From the NCBI RefSeq assembly GCF_900101905.1, contig NZ_FNAJ01000007.1:186001-250000 (forward strand): a DNA stretch of 64,000 nt, in the 5' to 3' direction. Each line of letters begins with the position of its first letter. Within the stretch, counting starts at the first letter, position 1. A program made the position numbers and the translations under genes. Below are positions 34,188 through 43,167 of the stretch, piece after piece. Source of the stretch: Myxococcus virescens (GTDB lineage: Bacteria > Myxococcota > Myxococcia > Myxococcales > Myxococcaceae). Under the pieces are notes generated by a model that worked only from the letters and a program-made list of their open reading frames with translations, did not search any database and had not been told where the DNA came from.

Positions 34188-34571
34188 ATGACGCGCAGTG
34201 AGCTCATCGAGCGCATCGTGGAGCGTGCCACGCATGTTCCACGGCGTGAGGTGGAAGCCATCGTCCACGCCGTCTTCGAGGAAATGTCCCAGGCCCTGAT
34301 CGCCGGACGGCGAATCGAGCTGCGGGGCTTCGGCGTCTTCTGTGTCCGCACGCGCCGGGCCCGCACGGGCCGCAACCCCAAGACGGGCCAGCGCGTGTCG
34401 GTGCCCGCGCGGCGCACGTTGTCCTTCGCCGCCGGAAAGGACCTGCGCGAGCGGCTCAATGCCCCACCCGCCACGGCGGCTTCCCCCATTCCGGACACCC
34501 CACCCGGCGAGGCGCTGTCGCCGCTGCCGATCGCCGCGGGGGCCTCGTTCTCCGTGCCCGTCACGGGTTGA
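34188..34571 (+). CDS. HU/IHF-family DNA-binding protein with C-terminal extension
   Basis: 127 residues from ATG 34188 (GGGAGG site). Residues 1-90 are a complete HU/IHF domain: MTRSELIERI, the helix RREVEAIVHAVFEEM, and the signature RGFGVFCVRTRRARTGRNPKTGQ with the DNA-bending arm Pro (SVPARRTLSFAAGK). The opening MTRSELIE resembles the IHF beta subunit. A Pro/Ala-rich tail of about 35 residues is added. HU/IHF proteins bend DNA to organise the nucleoid and help sigma-54 activation, phage integration and replication. A partner alpha subunit is not in the window. Confidence 0.9.
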   Translation: MTRSELIERIVERATHVPRREVEAIVHAVFEEMSQALIAGRRIELRGFGVFCVRTRRARTGRNPKTGQRVSVPARRTLSFAAGKDLRERLNAPPATAASPIPDTPPGEALSPLPIAAGASFSVPVTG

Positions 34572-34705
34572 CGGTGAGGCTTGGAGTCGTTCCGCGAATT
34601 TGACCGGCTCAGGGGTGGGGCGTACTTTGCCCTCCATGCCGTCGCTACAGGCCGCAACACGGATTTCGTGTGGCCGTTGCGACCGCGCCCGAGGACTTTC
34701 AAGCC

Positions 34706-35584
34706 ATGCGTGATGCTCACCGGATGAAGGAGAAGTTCGACGTCTCTCTGGACAACCGGCAGATCGTCAGCCTGCTCATCGCCGGCATTGTCGTGATGGG
34801 CGCTGTCTTCGTGCTGGGGGTCGTCGTCGGCAAGAAGCTCGCAGGCAACGCGGATGCCGTGGCCGCGCCGGACCTGCTCTCCGCGTTGGATGCCAACGCG
34901 CAGGCGCTCCAGAACGTGCAGCAGGAGCAGCCGCTCACCTTCCCGGACGAGCTGACCCGCAAGGCCGCTGCCGAGCCGGTGGCCCCGCCGCAGCCCAAGC
35001 CCGTTGTCGCCAAGGCTCCGCCGCCGACGGAGAAGCCCGCCGCCGCGAAGCCGCCCGAGCCGAAGCCGGCCGCCGCGCAGCGCGCCGCGCTGGCGCCCAC
35101 GCCGGACCCGGACACGGGGGAGCTGCCGCCGGAGGAGCCCAAGGCCGAGCCGGAGCGCGTCGTGGTCGCCGAGGCCCCCACCGCTCCGACTCCCGCGAAG
35201 GCCGTGCCGGTGTCGGGCAAGGTGGAGGCGTCCGCCGTCCCCACGCGCACCACCACCACGGAGGGTGGCGGCCTGAAGGAGGCCATTGCCCGCGCCACCC
35301 AGCAGCCGGCGCAGCCCGCTTCGCCGCCCGCGCAGGCCGTGAAGGGTGGAGCCTTCACGCTCCAGCTCTCGGCGTTCCAGGACAAGCAGGAAGCCGACCG
35401 CTTCGCCGCTCGGTTGCGTGATCGGGGCTATGCCCCCTATATCCTGACGGCCGAAGTGGCCGGTAAGGGCACGTGGTACCGCGTCCGCATGGGAAGCTTC
35501 GCCTCCCGGGATGCGGCCACCCGGTATCTGTCAGACTTCAAGCGTGAGACTTCGCTCGACGCATTCGTGGCCGGCACGAACTAG
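34706..35584 (+). CDS. SPOR-domain membrane protein
   Basis: 292 residues from ATG 34706; a second ATG at 34724 is possible. A single membrane helix (about residues 21-42) is followed by a long Pro/Ala/Lys/Glu-rich periplasmic linker (60-210) and a C-terminal SPOR domain (about 218-292: GAFTLQLSAFQDKQEADRFA, GKGTWYRVRMGSFASRDAA). SPOR domains bind glycan strands stripped of peptides at division septa, so this protein probably localises to the septum, like FtsN or DedD. The linker and domain order match that class. It is not a proven FtsN. Confidence 0.9.
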   Translation: MRDAHRMKEKFDVSLDNRQIVSLLIAGIVVMGAVFVLGVVVGKKLAGNADAVAAPDLLSALDANAQALQNVQQEQPLTFPDELTRKAAAEPVAPPQPKPVVAKAPPPTEKPAAAKPPEPKPAAAQRAALAPTPDPDTGELPPEEPKAEPERVVVAEAPTAPTPAKAVPVSGKVEASAVPTRTTTTEGGGLKEAIARATQQPAQPASPPAQAVKGGAFTLQLSAFQDKQEADRFAARLRDRGYAPYILTAEVAGKGTWYRVRMGSFASRDAATRYLSDFKRETSLDAFVAGTN

Positions 35585-35611
35585 AGCGGGACGAGGAAGA
35601 CGGGAAGCGCC

Positions 35612-35974
35612 ATGACGACGACGAAGCGGGTGGAGAAGCCCTGGGGATACGAACTCATCTGGGCTCACACCGAACGCTACGTGGGCAAGCTGCTGCACGT
35701 GAAGCAGGGCCACAAGCTCAGCCTGCAGTTCCACAACCGCAAGGATGAGACCATCCACGTGCAGAGCGGCAAGCTGCTCTTCGTCGTCGACGAGGGCCAG
35801 GGGCTCATCGAGAAGGAGATGCACCCCGGTGAGAGCTACCACATCAAGCCGCTCACCAAGCACCGCATGGTGGCGCTGACCGACTGTGACATCCTCGAGG
35901 TCAGCACCCCGGAGCTGGACGACGTGGTCCGGCTCGAGGACGCCTACGGGCGCACCGGCACCAGTAACCCGTAG
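35612..35974 (+). CDS. Cupin, mannose-6-phosphate isomerase type II-like
   Basis: A 120-residue single-domain cupin. It starts with KRVEKPWGYELIWA and carries the cupin metal motifs GHKLSLQFHNRKDETIHV, with His and Glu ligands, and the second motif HPGESYHIKPLTKHR. This matches the stand-alone isomerase part of bifunctional GDP-mannose pyrophosphorylase/phosphomannose isomerase enzymes. A role in mannose or GDP-mannose formation for surface glycans is likely, and nucleotide-sugar genes follow 1 kb downstream. No guanylyltransferase partner is seen. RBS GAGGAAG lies upstream. Confidence 0.85.
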   Translation: MTTTKRVEKPWGYELIWAHTERYVGKLLHVKQGHKLSLQFHNRKDETIHVQSGKLLFVVDEGQGLIEKEMHPGESYHIKPLTKHRMVALTDCDILEVSTPELDDVVRLEDAYGRTGTSNP

Positions 35975-35998
35975 CCGCTGTCCACCGCGGCGGCCCGC

Positions 35999-36598
35999 CT
36001 ACTCGCGGGCCGCGTTGTTCGGGTTGCGGGTCCACTTGTCCACCGTGCCGTCCCCGTCCAGGTCCTCGCCGATGCGATCCACCTGGCCACCTTCCCAGTA
36101 CTCCCAGTAGTCGATGCGGCCCGCGCCCCGCGTGTCGCGCTCCTTGCGCACCAGCTTGCCGCCTTCGTAGTAGGTGAAGCTGTCCGGGCGGCCATCACCG
36201 TTGGTGTCGCGCTCGCGGCGCGTGTTGACGCCCTTCTCATGGAAGTAGGTGGCGTCCACGCGCCCGTCGAAGTCCAGGTCCAGCGACTCACGCGCCTTGT
36301 CGCCGTTGGCGTCGAAGTAGCGCGTCAGGTCCACGCGGCCGTCCCAGTTCAGGTCCAGCTCCTGGCGCACCTTCCGCCCGTCCACCGTGTAGGTCCACAC
36401 GTCCGGGCGGCCGTCGCCGTTGGCGTCCTGCTGCGTGACCTCCTCGTTGGCCCCGGCTTCCGGGCGGATGGGCTCCCCGGCCTGCCGGCCCCGCACGGCG
36501 CCCGCGCCATCCTGCTCCGCCGACTTGCTGCTGGCGCAACCAGCCAGGGCCCCTGAGGTCATGAGGCCCAGTAAAATCAACTGCTTGTAGCGTGGCAT
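35999..36598 (-). CDS. Lipoprotein with tandem Asp-rich calcium-like repeats
   Basis: 199 residues; signal peptide with lipobox ALAGC (Cys21). The mature part has about six repeats of 20-30 residues centred on D-x-N/D-G-D-G-R-x-D (ANGDGRPDVW, LNWDGRVDLT, LDFDGRVDAT, TNGDGRPDSF, LDGDGTVDKW), similar to EF-hand-like or thrombospondin type 3 calcium loops. Between the loops are aromatic beta-like strands (TYYEGGKLVRKE). The repeated unit suggests a calcium-stabilised beta structure on the envelope surface. Function unknown. It is divergent from the ribbon-helix-helix gene. Confidence 0.78.
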   Translation of the reverse strand: MPRYKQLILLGLMTSGALAGCASSKSAEQDGAGAVRGRQAGEPIRPEAGANEEVTQQDANGDGRPDVWTYTVDGRKVRQELDLNWDGRVDLTRYFDANGDKARESLDLDFDGRVDATYFHEKGVNTRRERDTNGDGRPDSFTYYEGGKLVRKERDTRGAGRIDYWEYWEGGQVDRIGEDLDGDGTVDKWTRNPNNAARE

Positions 36599-36663
36599 TG
36601 AGAACTCCCAGTGTCTGGGGGTTGCCTGGCGACGTCATTCGTACGAGATGCTTTCGCGCGACA

Positions 36664-36690
36664 CGTCATTTCATATATTTTCACATATCG
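36664..36690 (+). promoter_or_regulatory. A/T-rich promoter-like stretch
   Basis: The sequence CATTTCATATATTTTCAC just upstream of the ribbon-helix-helix gene is unusually A/T-rich for this genome. No clean -35/-10 pair could be assigned, but it is the best promoter candidate and might be an autoregulatory site. Confidence 0.3.
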
Positions 36691-36692
36691 CC

Positions 36693-36872
36693 ATGGCCCG
36701 AAAGAAAGTCAGCACCACCATCTACATCACCCCGGAGCAGAACGAGCTCCTCAAGGCGCTGAACCAGAAGACGAAGGTGCCCGTGGCCGAGTACATCCGC
36801 CAGGGCATCGACCTGGTCCTGGAGAAGTACAAGGCGCAGTTGCCGGGGCAGTCGACGTTCGACGAGCTGTGA
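36693..36872 (+). CDS. Ribbon-helix-helix (CopG-like) DNA-binding protein
   Basis: 59 residues from ATG 36693. The sequence is a typical ribbon-helix-helix: a basic beta strand [10 protein letters not shown], helix one [14 protein letters not shown], turn [10 protein letters not shown] and helix two [12 protein letters not shown]. Such dimers bind short operators through the strand, often repressing their own gene. It lies 24 bases before the UDP-sugar gene and is probably cotranscribed with it, so it could regulate the nucleotide-sugar operon. No toxin partner is present, so it is not an obvious antitoxin. Confidence 0.82.
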   Translation: MARKKVSTTIYITPEQNELLKALNQKTKVPVAEYIRQGIDLVLEKYKAQLPGQSTFDEL

Positions 36873-36895
36873 GAGAGAGGCGTGAGGTGAAGAGC

Positions 36896-37855
36896 ATGCG
36901 TGGCAAGCGGGTAGCGGTCCTGGGCGGCGCCGGCTTCGTCGGGTCGCACCTGTGTGAGCGTCTTCTGGATGACGGCGCGGCGGTGGTCATCGCCGTGGAC
37001 AACCTCATCACCGGCAACGAGGAGAACCTGCGCACGCTGAACGGGCGGCCGGGCTTCTCCTTCGTCAAGGCGGACATCACCGAGCACATCCCGGTGGAAG
37101 GGCCGCTGGACTACGTCTTCAACATGGCCTCGCCGGCCTCGCCCATCGACTATGCGCAGCTCCCGCTGGAAACGCTGCGCGTGGGCTCCATTGGCACGGA
37201 GAACGGGCTGAAGCTGGCGGAGGCGAACAAGGCGGTGTTCCTGATGGCCTCCACGTCGGAGGTCTACGGGGATCCGCTGGTGCATCCGCAGCGCGAGGAC
37301 TACTGGGGCAACGTAAATCCCATTGGCCCCCGGTCCGTCTACGACGAGGCCAAGCGCTATTCGGAGGCCATCACCGCGGCCTACGGGCGCACCAAGGGCG
37401 TGCAGGTCCGCATCGTCCGCATCTTCAACACCTACGGTCCGCGCATGCGCCTCAATGACGGCCGCGTGGTGCCGGCCTTCGTGGGCCAGGCCCTCAAGGG
37501 CGAGGACTTCACCGTCTTCGGGGACGGCAGCCAGACGCGCTCGTTTTGTTACGTGAAGGACCTGGTGGACGGGCTGGTCCGGCTGATGCTGTCGGACGAG
37601 CCGAACCCGGTGAACATCGGCAACCCCCGGGAGATGACCATCCGTCAGTTCGCGGAGGCCGTGCGCGCGGCGGCGGGCGGGGGCGGGGCCATCATCGAGA
37701 AGCCGCTGCCCAAGGATGATCCGAAGCAGCGTCAGCCGGACATCACCCGGGCTCGGACGCTGCTGGGCTGGGAGCCGAAGGTGCCGCTGGAAGAGGGTCT
37801 TCGGGAGACCATTGCGTGGTTCCGAGAGGTTGCCGGCACGAGGCCCCCGGCATAG
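36896..37855 (+). CDS. UDP-glucuronate decarboxylase-like SDR enzyme
   Basis: 319 residues from ATG 36896 (a GTG at 36887 is also possible; both have purine-rich sites upstream). Extended SDR fold: NAD-binding [27 protein letters not shown], which is diagnostic of UDP-xylose synthase, [18 protein letters not shown] and the catalytic YDEAKR. UDP-xylose synthases decarboxylate UDP-glucuronate to UDP-xylose. Related 4,6-dehydratases remain possible. The next gene encodes another SDR epimerase, so the pair probably supplies sugars for a surface polysaccharide. Confidence 0.88.
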   Translation: MRGKRVAVLGGAGFVGSHLCERLLDDGAAVVIAVDNLITGNEENLRTLNGRPGFSFVKADITEHIPVEGPLDYVFNMASPASPIDYAQLPLETLRVGSIGTENGLKLAEANKAVFLMASTSEVYGDPLVHPQREDYWGNVNPIGPRSVYDEAKRYSEAITAAYGRTKGVQVRIVRIFNTYGPRMRLNDGRVVPAFVGQALKGEDFTVFGDGSQTRSFCYVKDLVDGLVRLMLSDEPNPVNIGNPREMTIRQFAEAVRAAAGGGGAIIEKPLPKDDPKQRQPDITRARTLLGWEPKVPLEEGLRETIAWFREVAGTRPPA

Positions 37856-37900
37856 TTTGCCGGCGCGAAGATCCTGCATGGCCTGCAGGCGGGAGGTTGC

Positions 37901-38845
37901 GTGAAGGTCCTGGTGACAGGTGGCGCGGGCTTCATTGGCTCGCATGTGTGCGATGAGTTCCTGCGCGGTGGTCACGACGTCATCGCGTTGGATGACCTGT
38001 CCGGCGGCAAGCGGGAGAACCTGGACCCGCGTGTGCGCCTGGCGGTCCACGACATCCGCAGCCGCGAGGCGTCGGAGCTCATCAAGTCCGAGAAGCCCGA
38101 CGTGCTCTGCCACCTGGCGGCGCAGATGGACGTGCGCCGCAGCGTGGACGACCCGAGCTTCGACGCGGACGTGAACATCCGCGGCATGCTCAACCTGCTG
38201 GAGGCCGCCCGCGTCTCCGGGGTGAAGAAGGTCATCTTCAGCTCCACCGGCGGCGCCATCTACGGCGAGCAGGACGTGTTCCCCGCGCCGGAGAGTCACC
38301 CCACGCGGCCCATTTCTCCGTACGGGGTCTCCAAGGCGTCCGGTGAGCTGTACCTGGGCTACTACCGGGCGCAGTACGGCCTGCCCTACGTGGCCCTCCG
38401 CTACGCCAACGTCTACGGCCCGCGGCAGAACCCGCACGGTGAGGCGGGCGTGGTGGCCATCTTCAGCCAGCGGCTGATCGCCGGTCAGGGCTGCACCATC
38501 TTCGGCGAGGGCAAGCAGACCCGCGACTTCGTCTTTGGTCCGGACGTGGCCCGCGCCAACCGGCTCGCCTTCGAGAACGACTACGTGGGCGCCATCAACA
38601 TCGGCACGGGCGTGGAGACGGACATCAACCGCCTCTACGCGCTGCTGGCCGAGGCGGCGGGCTCCAGCGTCTCCGTCGCCCATGCGCCCGGCAAGCCGGG
38701 GGAGCAGATGCGCTCCTGCGTGGACAACGCGCTGGCCAAGAAGGTGCTTGGCTGGGAGCCGAGCGTCGACGTGCGCGAGGGCCTGCGCCGCACCCTTGAG
38801 TACTTCCGTCAGAAGGCCGGCGCGCCCGCTCGCGCGCACGGCTGA
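37901..38845 (+). CDS. NAD-dependent epimerase, UDP-glucose 4-epimerase-like
   Basis: 314 residues from GTG 37901, with GGGAGG upstream. Extended SDR: GGAGFIGSHVCD, DDLSGGKREN, HLAAQMDVRRS, the catalytic serine motif SSTGGAIYGE and YGVSKASGE with Tyr/Lys, and the substrate loop YANVYGPRQ. GalE-type enzymes interconvert UDP-glucose and UDP-galactose or their N-acetyl or uronic forms; the exact sugar cannot be decided. It follows the UDP-xylose synthase-like gene after 45 bases and probably forms one operon with it. Confidence 0.88.
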   Translation: MKVLVTGGAGFIGSHVCDEFLRGGHDVIALDDLSGGKRENLDPRVRLAVHDIRSREASELIKSEKPDVLCHLAAQMDVRRSVDDPSFDADVNIRGMLNLLEAARVSGVKKVIFSSTGGAIYGEQDVFPAPESHPTRPISPYGVSKASGELYLGYYRAQYGLPYVALRYANVYGPRQNPHGEAGVVAIFSQRLIAGQGCTIFGEGKQTRDFVFGPDVARANRLAFENDYVGAINIGTGVETDINRLYALLAEAAGSSVSVAHAPGKPGEQMRSCVDNALAKKVLGWEPSVDVREGLRRTLEYFRQKAGAPARAHG

Positions 38846-38916
38846 GCGGCGTCCAGCACCCCCGCTGGTGGCCGAGGCGGGGGAGGGTGGTACCCCTTCC
38901 CACGGACGTACCCGGG

Positions 38917-38933
38917 CCGGCCCTGAGGGCCGG
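38917..38933. other. Short GC hairpin before lepA
   Basis: CCGGCCC/GGGCCGG with a 3-base loop, between the epimerase and lepA genes; it may reduce read-through. There is no T run. Confidence 0.35.
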
Positions 38934-39116
38934 GGACCGGGCGTGCCGGGAGGGGGCTCAGGGCCTGTCCTAGGGGTGTTCGCCCGGGACGGGCGCTGAT
39001 GACTGGGGAACAAACAAGCTCCCCCGGTGGGTTGCTCATCGGGCGTACGCGTGCGCGTAGATTTTCGCGCGATTCCCTGTTACGCACGCCCGCTTCTTCC
39101 GACGAGCGCCCTGAAC

Positions 39117-40928
39117 ATGCCGGCTGAAAACGCGCATATCCGCAACTTCTGCATCATCGCCCATATCGACCATGGAAAGTCGACGCTGGCGGATCGTCTC
39201 CTCGACAAGACGGGGACTCTGACCAAGCGCGAGGCGCAAGCCCAGTTCCTCGACAACATGGCCATCGAGCGCGAACGGGGCATCACCATCAAGGCCCAGT
39301 CCGTGCGGATGAACTACACCGCGAAGGACGGCAAGCAGTACGTCCTCAACCTCATCGACACGCCGGGACACGTCGACTTCGCCTACGAGGTCAGCCGCAG
39401 CCTGGCCGCGTGCGAAGGCGCGCTCCTGGTCGTGGATGCGACGCAGGGCGTGGAGGCCCAGACGCTGTCCAACGTCTACATGGCGTTGGACCACAACCTG
39501 GAGATCATCCCGGTCATCAACAAGATCGACCTGCCGAGCGCGGACGTGGATCGCACGCGTTCGGAGATTGAAGACGTCATCGGCATCGATGCGTCCGTCG
39601 CCGTGCCGTGCTCCGCCAAGGAGGGCATCGGCATCCAGGACATCCTGGAGTCCGTCGTGCAGAACGTGCCGCCGCCGAGCGGCTCCGCGGACGCGCCGCT
39701 CAAGGCGCTGATTTTCGACTCCTGGTACGACAACTACCGGGGCGTGGTGACGCTGGTGCGCGTGCTGGAAGGCACGCTCAAGCTGAAGCAGAAGATCAAG
39801 CTGTTCAGCAACAACAAGGTCTTCGAGGTCCAGGAGCTGGGCGTGTTCAGCCCGTTCTCCCGCCCGGTGCCGCAGCTCATCGCGGGCGAGGTGGGCGTGC
39901 TCGTGGCCAACGTGAAGGAGCTGCAGGACGCCAAGGTCGGTGACACCGTCACCGAGGAGTCGCGTCCCACGGCCGAGCCGTTCCCGGGCTTCCAGGAAGT
40001 GAAGCCCATGGTGTTCTCCGGCATCTTCCCGGTGGACTCCGCGGACTACGAGAACCTGCGCGACGCGCTGGCGAAGCTGGTGCTCAACGATTCGGCGTTC
40101 ACCTATGAGCCGGAGTCGTCCACCGCGCTGGGCTTCGGCTTCCGCTGCGGCTACCTGGGCCTGCTGCACATGGAGATCGTTCAGGAGCGCCTGGAGCGCG
40201 AGTACAACCTGAACCTCATCACCACGGCGCCCAGCGTGGTGTACCGCATCACCACCAGCAAGGGTGAAACGCTGCTGGTGGACAACCCGGCCAAGCTGCC
40301 GCCGGTTCAGCACATCGAGAAGTTCGAGGAGCCCATCCTCACCTGCCACATCCACGTCCCCAACGACCACCTGGGCGCCATCCTCAAGCTGTGCCAGGAG
40401 CGCCGCGGTGTGCAGAAGGACATGAAGTACCTGGGCAGCAGCGGTCAGCGCGTGCAGGTCACCTACGAGATGCCGCTGGCGGAGGTCGTGTTCGACTTCT
40501 TCGACAAGCTCAAGAGCGTCTCGCGCGGCTACGCCAGCCTCGACTACGAGCTGGCCGGCTACATCGAGTCCGACCTGGCCCGGCTGGACATCCTCATCAA
40601 CGGGGACCCGGTGGACGCCCTCAGCGTCATCGTGCACCGCGAGCGCGCCTACCTGCGCGGCCGCGAGGTGTGCCAGAAGCTGAAGGAGGTCATCCCGAAG
40701 CAGATGTACGAGGTCGCCATCCAGGCGGCGATTGGCGCGAAGATCATCTCGCGTGAGACCATCTCCGCCATCCGGAAGAACGTGCTCGCCAAGTGCTACG
40801 GTGGTGACATCAGCCGCAAGCGCAAGCTCCTGGAGAAGCAGAAGGAGGGCAAGAAGCGCATGAAGCAGGTCGGAACGGTGGAGATTCCGCAGGAAGCCTT
40901 CCTCGCGGTCCTCAAGTCGGAGCAGTAG
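39117..40928 (+). CDS. lepA: Elongation factor 4 (LepA), ribosome back-translocase
   Basis: 603 residues from ATG 39117. GTPase motifs: G1 [10 protein letters not shown]2 RGITIKAQ, G3 DTPGHVDF, G4 NKIDLPSAD. The LepA-specific C-terminal domain is intact ([43 protein letters not shown] region). EF4 is a ribosomal GTPase that helps 30S assembly or back-translocation under stress. Length equals the family. It is followed four bases later by the signal peptidase gene lepB, the classical lepA-lepB operon. Confidence 0.97.
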   Translation: MPAENAHIRNFCIIAHIDHGKSTLADRLLDKTGTLTKREAQAQFLDNMAIERERGITIKAQSVRMNYTAKDGKQYVLNLIDTPGHVDFAYEVSRSLAACEGALLVVDATQGVEAQTLSNVYMALDHNLEIIPVINKIDLPSADVDRTRSEIEDVIGIDASVAVPCSAKEGIGIQDILESVVQNVPPPSGSADAPLKALIFDSWYDNYRGVVTLVRVLEGTLKLKQKIKLFSNNKVFEVQELGVFSPFSRPVPQLIAGEVGVLVANVKELQDAKVGDTVTEESRPTAEPFPGFQEVKPMVFSGIFPVDSADYENLRDALAKLVLNDSAFTYEPESSTALGFGFRCGYLGLLHMEIVQERLEREYNLNLITTAPSVVYRITTSKGETLLVDNPAKLPPVQHIEKFEEPILTCHIHVPNDHLGAILKLCQERRGVQKDMKYLGSSGQRVQVTYEMPLAEVVFDFFDKLKSVSRGYASLDYELAGYIESDLARLDILINGDPVDALSVIVHRERAYLRGREVCQKLKEVIPKQMYEVAIQAAIGAKIISRETISAIRKNVLAKCYGGDISRKRKLLEKQKEGKKRMKQVGTVEIPQEAFLAVLKSEQ

Positions 40929-40931
40929 CCC

Positions 40932-42188
40932 ATGAACGCGGCCATGCCTTCCGCCACCCCTCCCGCGAAGCTCTCCGAGGCGATGGCGGCCCGCCGCACG
41001 CCGGAGATGCTTCGCGCCCGCAACGTGCTGGTGTGGCGCGAGCGCCTCACCAGCCTCTGGGCTCCGTTGATCATCCTGGCGCTGCTGTACGTGCCGTACA
41101 CGGTGATCATCGAGTACTCGCGCGCGTCCGCCGCGTGGGCCCAGCCGGTGATGAAGGGGCTGGGGCTGCTGCTGGTCCTCTACTTCGTGGCCCTGCTGGT
41201 GTGGCGCAACGTCTCCCCCAAGGAGAAGGCGCTGCGCGGCGTGCGCCACGATGCGAACGAGCTGCTGGAGGAGAACGAGCGCATCCTCCGCAAGCCCGGC
41301 GTGAGCGCGAAGGTGGCGGGGCCGGTGCTGGAGCGCATCGCCGAGCAGGCGCTGCGCGTGGAGCAGGCCTCCGCCGCGGGTGACGCGGAGGCGCTGCGCA
41401 CCGAGGTCAAGGGGCTGGAGGCGCTCACCGCGCAGCACCTGGGCGCGTTCCGCAAGCAGTCCGCCATGGACTTCCTGGGTGGGTTCGGCAAGGCGCTGCT
41501 GGTGGCGCTGGTGTTCCGCACCTTCATCGTGGAGCCGTACCGAATCCCCTCCGGCTCCATGCTGCCCACGCTGGAGATTGGCGATCAGGTCTTCGTCAAC
41601 AAGTTCATCTACGGCGTGCGGCTGCCGTTCCTCAACTACGTGCCCTTCGTCATCGTCCGGCCGCCGGAGCGTGGAGACGTCATCGTCTTCAACAACCCGG
41701 TGAACGAGTCGGTGGACTACATCAAGCGCGTGGTCGGCGTGCCGGGTGACGTGGTGGAGTTCATCAACGGCGTCGTCCACATCAACGGCCAGCCGCAGCA
41801 GCGCGAGCTCGTCTCCAACGAGTTCACCGTCCACAACATCACCGACGACGGGCGCTGGTACGACCAGCAGGAGACCCTCTACGAGGAGAACCTGTCCGGC
41901 GTGACGCACGCCGCGCTGCAGACGCTGTCGCGCATGCCGCGCCGGGAAGGCCCCTACGAGGTCCCTCCGGGCCACGTCTTCGCCGTGGGTGACAACCGGG
42001 ACAACAGCGCGGACAGCCGCCACGGCCTGGGAGTCACCGGGTACGGCAAGGCGGAGTACGTCCCCTACGGCCACATCAAGGGCAAGGCCATGGTGGTGTG
42101 GCTGTCGCTGGGCTATCACGGGCTGCTGCACGGCCTGTTCGGTGGCACGGGCCTCCGCGTGGATCGGTTCTTCGAACCGGTCCGTTGA
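40932..42188 (+). CDS. lepB: Signal peptidase I with long N-terminal extension
   Basis: 418 residues. The catalytic domain begins near residue 184: VFRTFIVEPYRIPSGSM with nucleophile Ser209, YIKRVVGVPGD with the general base Lys265, and the box E motif GDNRDNSADSRHG. It cleaves signal peptides of exported proteins on the outer face of the inner membrane. Before this lies about 180 residues containing two membrane helices (about 42-60 and 73-91) and an acidic coiled-coil-like cytosolic segment (95-175), an extension absent from small signal peptidases. Cotranscribed with lepA. Confidence 0.95.
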   Translation: MNAAMPSATPPAKLSEAMAARRTPEMLRARNVLVWRERLTSLWAPLIILALLYVPYTVIIEYSRASAAWAQPVMKGLGLLLVLYFVALLVWRNVSPKEKALRGVRHDANELLEENERILRKPGVSAKVAGPVLERIAEQALRVEQASAAGDAEALRTEVKGLEALTAQHLGAFRKQSAMDFLGGFGKALLVALVFRTFIVEPYRIPSGSMLPTLEIGDQVFVNKFIYGVRLPFLNYVPFVIVRPPERGDVIVFNNPVNESVDYIKRVVGVPGDVVEFINGVVHINGQPQQRELVSNEFTVHNITDDGRWYDQQETLYEENLSGVTHAALQTLSRMPRREGPYEVPPGHVFAVGDNRDNSADSRHGLGVTGYGKAEYVPYGHIKGKAMVVWLSLGYHGLLHGLFGGTGLRVDRFFEPVR

Positions 42189-42273
42189 GGCGTTCGCTGC
42201 AAGCAGGCAGGCCGCCGCGCCGCGCACGACGCTTGACGTGCCGCACGCCCCGGGGTACGCGGCGCCCCCGGCC

Positions 42274-43167
42274 ATGAGACACCTGCTTGGAATCGAAGGC
42301 TGGCGCCGGGACGAGCTGGAGTCACTGCTCGACCGAGCGAAGGCACACCTCCCTGGCGGTCCCGACACCACCCACCTGCTTCGCGGCAAGGTGGTGGCGA
42401 ATCTCTTCTTCGAGGACTCCACCCGGACGCGAACGTCGTTCCACATGGCGGCGAAGGGGCTGGGGGCCAGTGTGCTCAACTGGACTCACACCGGCTCCTC
42501 GGTGTCCAAGGGTGAGACGCTGCTCGACACCGCCCGCAACATCGAAGCGACGGGGCCGGTGGCCATCGTCATGCGTCACCGCTCCTCCGGAGCGCCGCAC
42601 CTGGTGGCGAAGCACGTGAAGTGCGCCGTCATCAACGCGGGTGATGGCACCCACGAGCACCCCTCGCAGGCGCTGCTGGACGCCTTCACGCTGCGCCAGC
42701 GCTGGGGCTCACTGGACGGGCGCACGGTGCTCATCGTGGGCGACGTGCTGCACAGCCGCGTGGCTCGCTCCAACCTGCACTGCCTCAAGGCGCTGGGCGC
42801 CCAGGTGGTGATGTGCGGCCCGCCCACGCTGATGCCGCCGGGGCTGGAGGCGCTGGGCGCGGAGGTGACGCACAACCTGGACGCTGTGCTCCCTCGCGCG
42901 GACGCGGTGATGTGCCTGCGCGTCCAACTGGAGCGGCAGGAGCAGGCGTTCCTGCCGTCCACGCGTGAATATGCACGGCTGTTCGGCCTCAACGCGGCCC
43001 GCGAGGAGCGGATGAAGGCGGGCGCGGTGGTGATGCATCCAGGCCCCGTCAACCGGGGCGTGGAGCTGGCACCGGCGGTGGCGGATGGCGCCCGCAGCGT
43101 CATCCTGGAGCAGGTGTCCAACGGCGTCGCCGTGCGGCGGGCCATCCTGGAGGTGTGTACGGCATGA
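42274..43167 (+). CDS. pyrB: Aspartate carbamoyltransferase, catalytic chain
   Basis: 297 residues from ATG 42274. It joins carbamoyl phosphate and aspartate in pyrimidine synthesis. Motifs: the carbamoyl phosphate site EDSTRTRTSF, VSKGETLLDTA, MRHRSSGAP, DGTHEHPSQALLD and MHPGPVNRGVE. No pyrI regulatory chain follows. The stop overlaps the pyrC start (ATGA), so the two are translationally coupled. Confidence 0.96.
   Translation: MRHLLGIEGWRRDELESLLDRAKAHLPGGPDTTHLLRGKVVANLFFEDSTRTRTSFHMAAKGLGASVLNWTHTGSSVSKGETLLDTARNIEATGPVAIVMRHRSSGAPHLVAKHVKCAVINAGDGTHEHPSQALLDAFTLRQRWGSLDGRTVLIVGDVLHSRVARSNLHCLKALGAQVVMCGPPTLMPPGLEALGAEVTHNLDAVLPRADAVMCLRVQLERQEQAFLPSTREYARLFGLNAAREERMKAGAVVMHPGPVNRGVELAPAVADGARSVILEQVSNGVAVRRAILEVCTA

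Noticed and set aside
36693-36872. RHH protein as an antitoxin of a toxin-antitoxin pair
   Set aside because: The neighbouring genes are a lipoprotein and an SDR enzyme; no toxin-like ORF adjoins it.
39036-42479. Very long minus-strand ORF (over 1100 codons) opposite lepA-lepB, and similar long ones opposite the SDR genes (36722-39013) and the Hsp70-like gene (7463-9370)
   Set aside because: They mirror the G/C-rich third positions of real plus-strand genes. Their His/Val/Arg/Leu-rich composition has no domain signature, while the sense strand encodes highly conserved proteins.
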